From CAYMSF01 sp964392985 (GTDB lineage: Bacteria > Verrucomicrobiota > Lentisphaeria > Victivallales > Victivallaceae), in NCBI GenBank assembly GCA_964392985.1, contig CAYMSF010000007.1, positions 1-64,000 on the forward strand: a stretch of DNA of 64,000 bases. The letters run 5' to 3'. Shown here in pieces: positions 60,159-64,000 of the stretch (its first letter is position 1; each line of letters begins with the position of its first letter). The translations under genes and the position numbers were made by a program. Under the pieces are notes generated by a model. The model searched no databases, was not told the origin of the DNA, and saw only the letters and a list, made by a program, of their open reading frames with translations.

Positions 60159-60986
60159 ATGAATGATCAACCGTTAGTAACTTTTGCCGTGCCATGTTAT
60201 GAACAGGCAAAATTTTTGCCTGAGGCGCTGGACAGCATCCTTGCCCAGACCTATCAGAACTGGGAATGCATCATCGTCAATGACGATTCCCCCGACAATA
60301 CCGAAGAAGTCGCACAAAAATATCTGAAAATCGACCCGCGCTTCAAGTACTTCAAACAGACCAACAAGGGTACCGCCGGCGGACGCAATTGCGGCATACT
60401 CAAGGGCAGCGGCAAATATATCCTGGCGCTCGACGCCGATGATACCATCTACCCCGGCTACACCGCAGCCGCCGTAAAAGCGCTGGAAGCTGACGCAAAC
60501 ATCAAAATTGTCTATTGTGAAGCGGAAATCTCCTGGATTGTCAAAAGCAAATGGCAACTGGATGAATATGATTATAAAAAAATGCTGATCAAAAATATGG
60601 TTTTTGCCACCTCGTTCTTCCGTCGTGCGGATTTTGACCGGGTCAACGGTTACGATGAAAACATCCGCGCCTTTGAAGACTGGGATTTGTGGATCAGAAT
60701 CCTCGCTGACGGCGGCAATGTCGTCAAATTGCCCGAAACCTTTTTCACCTATCGCCGCCATGGACCTTCCAGTCTGCAACAGGTGGAAAACCGCGAGAGC
60801 AATAATAAATTGCGGGAATATATCTATCAGAAAAATCTGCCAATCTATATCAAGGCATTCGGCAATCCAATCGATATAATCGCCCAGACCATGCTCACCT
60901 CATCCGTCCGCTACAAAATAGGTTCAACCGTGCTGTTCCCGCTCGATGCATTCCGCAAAATACGCAAGTTCCTGCTGAAAACTTAA
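60159..60986 (+). CDS. GT2-family glycosyltransferase
   Basis: A 275-residue enzyme: VTFAVPCYEQAKFLPEALDS, WECIIVNDDSPDNTEEVAQK, GKYILALDADDTIYPGYTAA and AFEDWDLWIRILADGGNVVK. Paralogue of the gene at 52335 but GC-richer. GAGGCG precedes the ATG. Confidence 0.85.
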   Translation: MNDQPLVTFAVPCYEQAKFLPEALDSILAQTYQNWECIIVNDDSPDNTEEVAQKYLKIDPRFKYFKQTNKGTAGGRNCGILKGSGKYILALDADDTIYPGYTAAAVKALEADANIKIVYCEAEISWIVKSKWQLDEYDYKKMLIKNMVFATSFFRRADFDRVNGYDENIRAFEDWDLWIRILADGGNVVKLPETFFTYRRHGPSSLQQVENRESNNKLREYIYQKNLPIYIKAFGNPIDIIAQTMLTSSVRYKIGSTVLFPLDAFRKIRKFLLKT

Positions 60987-61006
60987 CACCACTGAATAAC
61001 TTTTCT

Positions 61007-61849
61007 ATGACTCCGGGTAAAGTATCAATCGTAATTTTGAACTGGAATAAATGGGAAGTCACCGGCAGGTGTCTGGAATCGTTACGCCAACTGGACTATC
61101 CGGATTTTGAAGTAATTGTGGTGGATAATGCCTCGGACTCACCGCCGCCGGACAGTCTTATCGCAATTATACCCGGCACGGTACTGCTCCGCAATCCCGC
61201 CAACTTCGGCTTTGGCAAAGGCAATAATCCCGGCATCCGCCTCGCCATGGATAAAGGCGCGGAATTTATCTGGCTGCTGAATAATGACACTCTGGTCATG
61301 CCGGATACGCTGAGGCTGATGATTAATAAAATCACATCCAACAATAAGCTCGGCGCAACCGGTTGCGAGTTATGGGATATGGAACAACGCCGGATGCTGG
61401 CATACGGCGGTGGCAAAGTCAATCTGCGCCGTTTTTACACCACCAATTTTTCTGCTCCAACCCCTGACAGCGAATTGGATTATCTGACAGCCGCAAGTCT
61501 TCTGCTTCGCGTTGAGGCCCTGGAACAATCCGGACTTTTTGATGAAAAATTTTTCATGTACTGGGAAGATGTGGATTTGTGCCTGAGGTTGAGGTTGCAC
61601 CAGTGGCAACTGGCAGTCGCGGCAGGCGCCAGAGTCTTGCATGAAGAAGGAATATCGTCATCATCGGTCATCAGAGATTGTTACAGTTTCCGTTCCGTCG
61701 TTTATTTCGCATCAAAATACGCGGAATGTGATATTTGCGCCATCGGCTGGATTGTTTTCGACCGAATCATTAAAAAACTAATGATGTTCAAACTGGTCTG
61801 GTTTTATAAATTCGCCATGACGCTGCGCAAAATACCGAAAATCGGGTAA
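61007..61849 (+). CDS. GT2-family glycosyltransferase, rhamnosyltransferase-like
   Basis: A 280-residue enzyme: VSIVILNWNKWEVTGRCLES, FEVIVVDNASDSPPPDSLIA, NFGFGKGNNPGIRLAMDKGA and FIWLLNNDTLVMPDTLRLMI (NNDT in place of DDD), then YWEDVDLCLRLRLHQWQLAV. This N-x-G-F-x-x-G-N-N and NND set is that of WbbL-type rhamnosyltransferases. It converges with the helicase gene after 12 bp. Confidence 0.85.
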   Translation: MTPGKVSIVILNWNKWEVTGRCLESLRQLDYPDFEVIVVDNASDSPPPDSLIAIIPGTVLLRNPANFGFGKGNNPGIRLAMDKGAEFIWLLNNDTLVMPDTLRLMINKITSNNKLGATGCELWDMEQRRMLAYGGGKVNLRRFYTTNFSAPTPDSELDYLTAASLLLRVEALEQSGLFDEKFFMYWEDVDLCLRLRLHQWQLAVAAGARVLHEEGISSSSVIRDCYSFRSVVYFASKYAECDICAIGWIVFDRIIKKLMMFKLVWFYKFAMTLRKIPKIG

Positions 61850-61861
61850 TAGCAAAACGGT

Positions 61862-63943
61862 TCATGCATATTCGACCGGATATGGCGGAATCGAATCCAG
61901 AAAAAGCTTACCGTAACGCTTCGACACGACTCTACGGTCAAGAATCACAATAATCCCGGTATCAGTTTTACTGCGGATAAGTCTGCCCACCCCCTGACGA
62001 AACTTTAATATCGCCTCCGGCAGGCTGTATTCCATAAAATCACTGGCTCCGGTCTCCCGGATTTTCTCCCCCCTCGCCTCAACGAGCGGATGTGACGGCA
62101 CCGCAAATGGAAATTTGGTGATAATCACATTCGACAGCGCCTCCCCCGGCACATCCACACCAGTCCAGAAACTGTCAGTTCCAAAAATAACGGAATTGAT
62201 ATCCTCCTTGAACGCCTTGAGCATGGCAGAACGCGTCATCCCCTCGCCCTGTGTCAACAACGTAATATTGTTGACAGAAAAGAAACTCTTCAACCTTTCG
62301 GCGCACTGCTTCAGATGTTTGTAACTGGTGAAAAGAACAAACGCCTTGCCGCCGGTAATCTTCAGAAACTTCGGAATCTCAGTTATTAACGCGCTGAGAT
62401 AGGTCTCCTCGCTCGGGTCCGGCATCGCCTCAGCTATATAGAGTTTAACCTGATCCGGGCTGAAGGGCGAATCCAGCCGCAACTCAGCGCCGCGGCCATA
62501 GCCGACCCTGGAACGGTAATAGTCAAAACTTTGACGCACCGTCAACGTCGCGCTCGTCAGAATAACCGGAATGCCTTTGTTGAATAGTATTTCCGAGAGT
62601 ATATCATTGACATTTAACGGGGCGGCCTGGACAGTTACTCCGGCTTTTGCCTCTTCGATCCAGTAAACGTGTTCGGCATAACTCATATTGATGAATTCGC
62701 TGATTCCGTTGATATAAGCGTCACAACGCATGATCATGGATTCAAGTTCAGTCCGGAAATCTTTATCCTCCTGCTCCTTGACATAGTCCTGCAAGGCATT
62801 ACGCATCGCCCCGAGTGGCTGGCTCAATAAATCCGGTATAATCGCCGGTTTGAGATACCGCCGGATATTTTCCTGCCGTTCCAGCATGAACTGTTCCGCC
62901 AGGCTGAAAAATGCCGCGGCGGTACGACGCAGTTCCGCGACCTTGGCACGCAAATCCATTGCCATGGTCCCGCTCTTCAATAGGAGTCCTTTGCCGTTAT
63001 CGGGATTGAACAGCCGGTTAAGAAATCCAATCACGCCGGCGCTGTTAAGCCGTAAGCCGAGATATTCAGCGGCATTATTCTCTAAAGTATGCGCTTCGTC
63101 AATGATTATGGCGCTGTAAGGCGGCAGTAGCGTATTTTCAAGATTCTCATCCTGTTTCATCTTCAAATCGGTAAAAAACATGGCATGATTGGCGACAATT
63201 ATGTTGGCTTTTTCCCAATCCTGCCGCGCTTTCCAGTAAAAACAACTGCGAAAAAACGCGCACTGCGGGCCGGAACAGTTGCCGGCTTCACAACAAACAT
63301 ATCCCCATATTGACTCATCCAGACGGCAATCCAGCGAATCTCTGTCGCCGATGGTGGTTTTTTCCGCCCATTGCACCATCCGGTTGATATCAAGCATCAA
63401 CGATGCTGACGGAATCAGTTCATTCTGATGTTCGCCGGCAACCAGGGCCAGGCGGCGGCGGCAGAGATAGTTCCCCCTGCCCTTGGCGAGGGCGGCGCGA
63501 AAATCAATTCCAGTCAGTTTTTTCAGTATGGGAATATCCTTTTCAATCAACTGTTCCTGGAGATTAATCGTTTCAGTTGAAATTACGATCGGCCGGCGTT
63601 GAATCTGAGTATAATAAATTGCCGGAATCAAATACGCAAAGCTTTTACCGATGCCCGTCGGCGCTTCAACACACAAATTATGTGAATGTGCCAACGCTTC
63701 AGCGGTACGGCGAGCCATTTCCGCCTGCTGCTGACGGTATTCATACGGCCTGCCGCCGTGGCGATGCGCTTCTGCCAAAGGACTGTCTTCATCAAAAAAA
63801 CGCATTGTCTGACCGATAATCTCCTCAAAGACAAGCGGACCGGCGTCACTCCCGCCGGCTTCATAAAGTTCCTCTGGCTCTTCGTCGCTGATATCGACGT
63901 CATCAAGCCATTCCGGAACAGTTTTATCAATTGGTTTTATCAT
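61862..63943 (-). CDS. DinG/XPD-type ATP-dependent DNA helicase
   Basis: A 693-residue superfamily 2 helicase with Walker A EAPTGIGKSFAYLIP (93-107), DEAH box IIIDEAHTLENNAAEY, and motif VI VGRLIRSKTDTGIIVILDRR. A cysteine set between motifs Ia and II (CRRRLALV, CCEAGNCSGPQCAFFRSCFY) fits the Fe-S cluster of DinG/XPD enzymes. It likely unwinds damaged or R-loop DNA. The acidic N-terminus (EPEELYEAGGSDAG) is not conserved in most DinG. Minus-strand, at the end of the polysaccharide locus; nothing is seen in the remaining 57 bp. Confidence 0.85.
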   Translation of the reverse strand: MIKPIDKTVPEWLDDVDISDEEPEELYEAGGSDAGPLVFEEIIGQTMRFFDEDSPLAEAHRHGGRPYEYRQQQAEMARRTAEALAHSHNLCVEAPTGIGKSFAYLIPAIYYTQIQRRPIVISTETINLQEQLIEKDIPILKKLTGIDFRAALAKGRGNYLCRRRLALVAGEHQNELIPSASLMLDINRMVQWAEKTTIGDRDSLDCRLDESIWGYVCCEAGNCSGPQCAFFRSCFYWKARQDWEKANIIVANHAMFFTDLKMKQDENLENTLLPPYSAIIIDEAHTLENNAAEYLGLRLNSAGVIGFLNRLFNPDNGKGLLLKSGTMAMDLRAKVAELRRTAAAFFSLAEQFMLERQENIRRYLKPAIIPDLLSQPLGAMRNALQDYVKEQEDKDFRTELESMIMRCDAYINGISEFINMSYAEHVYWIEEAKAGVTVQAAPLNVNDILSEILFNKGIPVILTSATLTVRQSFDYYRSRVGYGRGAELRLDSPFSPDQVKLYIAEAMPDPSEETYLSALITEIPKFLKITGGKAFVLFTSYKHLKQCAERLKSFFSVNNITLLTQGEGMTRSAMLKAFKEDINSVIFGTDSFWTGVDVPGEALSNVIITKFPFAVPSHPLVEARGEKIRETGASDFMEYSLPEAILKFRQGVGRLIRSKTDTGIIVILDRRVVSKRYGKLFLDSIPPYPVEYA

Positions 63944-64000
63944 AATATATATACCAGGGCATTCATAAAGTATAAACTTCCGGCAAAGGTAATTTTGAAA

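Overview
The window reads as chromosomal DNA of a Gram-negative member of the PVC superphylum, most likely Lentisphaerota (Victivallales-like). The pointers are a type II pseudopilin-like protein with the N-terminus FTLIELLVVIGIIAILASML and a C-terminal VDGHAE motif, a very large CBM9/DUF6067-type glycoside hydrolase-like protein, URO-D-type and MtaB-type methyltransferases, AraC regulators next to sugar-type oxidoreductases, and many Sec and lipoprotein signals. This assignment is inference from gene families; there is no rRNA or other marker in the window.

Layout. 1-25.8 kb: metabolic and surface genes in short operons (LRV lipoprotein, LVIVD propeller, double FAD oxidoreductase, mtaB plus a CobW-type GTPase, two AraC regulators divergent from likely target genes, a pseudopilin, a glycoside hydrolase, a membrane-anchored spermidine synthase-like protein, an NADH oxidoreductase, then a DegT aminotransferase - glycosyltransferase - GNAT trio). 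26.1-28.4 kb: a sodium:solute symporter. 28.8-39.9 kb: a ten-gene minus-strand operon that I consider the main discovery. It encodes four secreted proteins built from Asn/Ser/Gly-rich repeats (31-33 residues), two CsgG-like outer-membrane lipoproteins and four other exported proteins, one LPP20-like. This is the architecture of a curli-like, amyloid-type fibre secretion system, but with a different repeat and different accessory proteins. 40.6-61.8 kb: an ABC-transporter-dependent surface polysaccharide locus (Wzm, Wzt, many GT2/GT4 enzymes, a GT11 fucosyltransferase-like enzyme, FkbM and other methyltransferases, sugar epimerases/reductases, two radical SAM enzymes). 61.9-63.9 kb: a DinG/XPD-type helicase on the opposite strand.

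Intergenic space is rich in repeats. Family A is a ~120-160 bp element with several hairpins whose stems co-vary between three copies. Family B is a ~250-380 bp element, full copies of which carry a long palindrome beginning GCTGTGAAT; one copy appears split around a lipoprotein gene. Family C is a pair of inverted, imprecise arrays of 'atgaaggacatgaag'-type units flanking a GxxExxY gene; this block sits between wzm and wzt. There are also simple tandem arrays with 7, 11 and 12 bp units.

Base composition changes inside the polysaccharide locus: the C-terminal half of wzt through about 54.27 kb is clearly AT-richer than its flanks, suggesting imported glycan-specific cargo between conserved export and synthesis genes. 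I saw no tRNA, rRNA, CRISPR array or phage genes.
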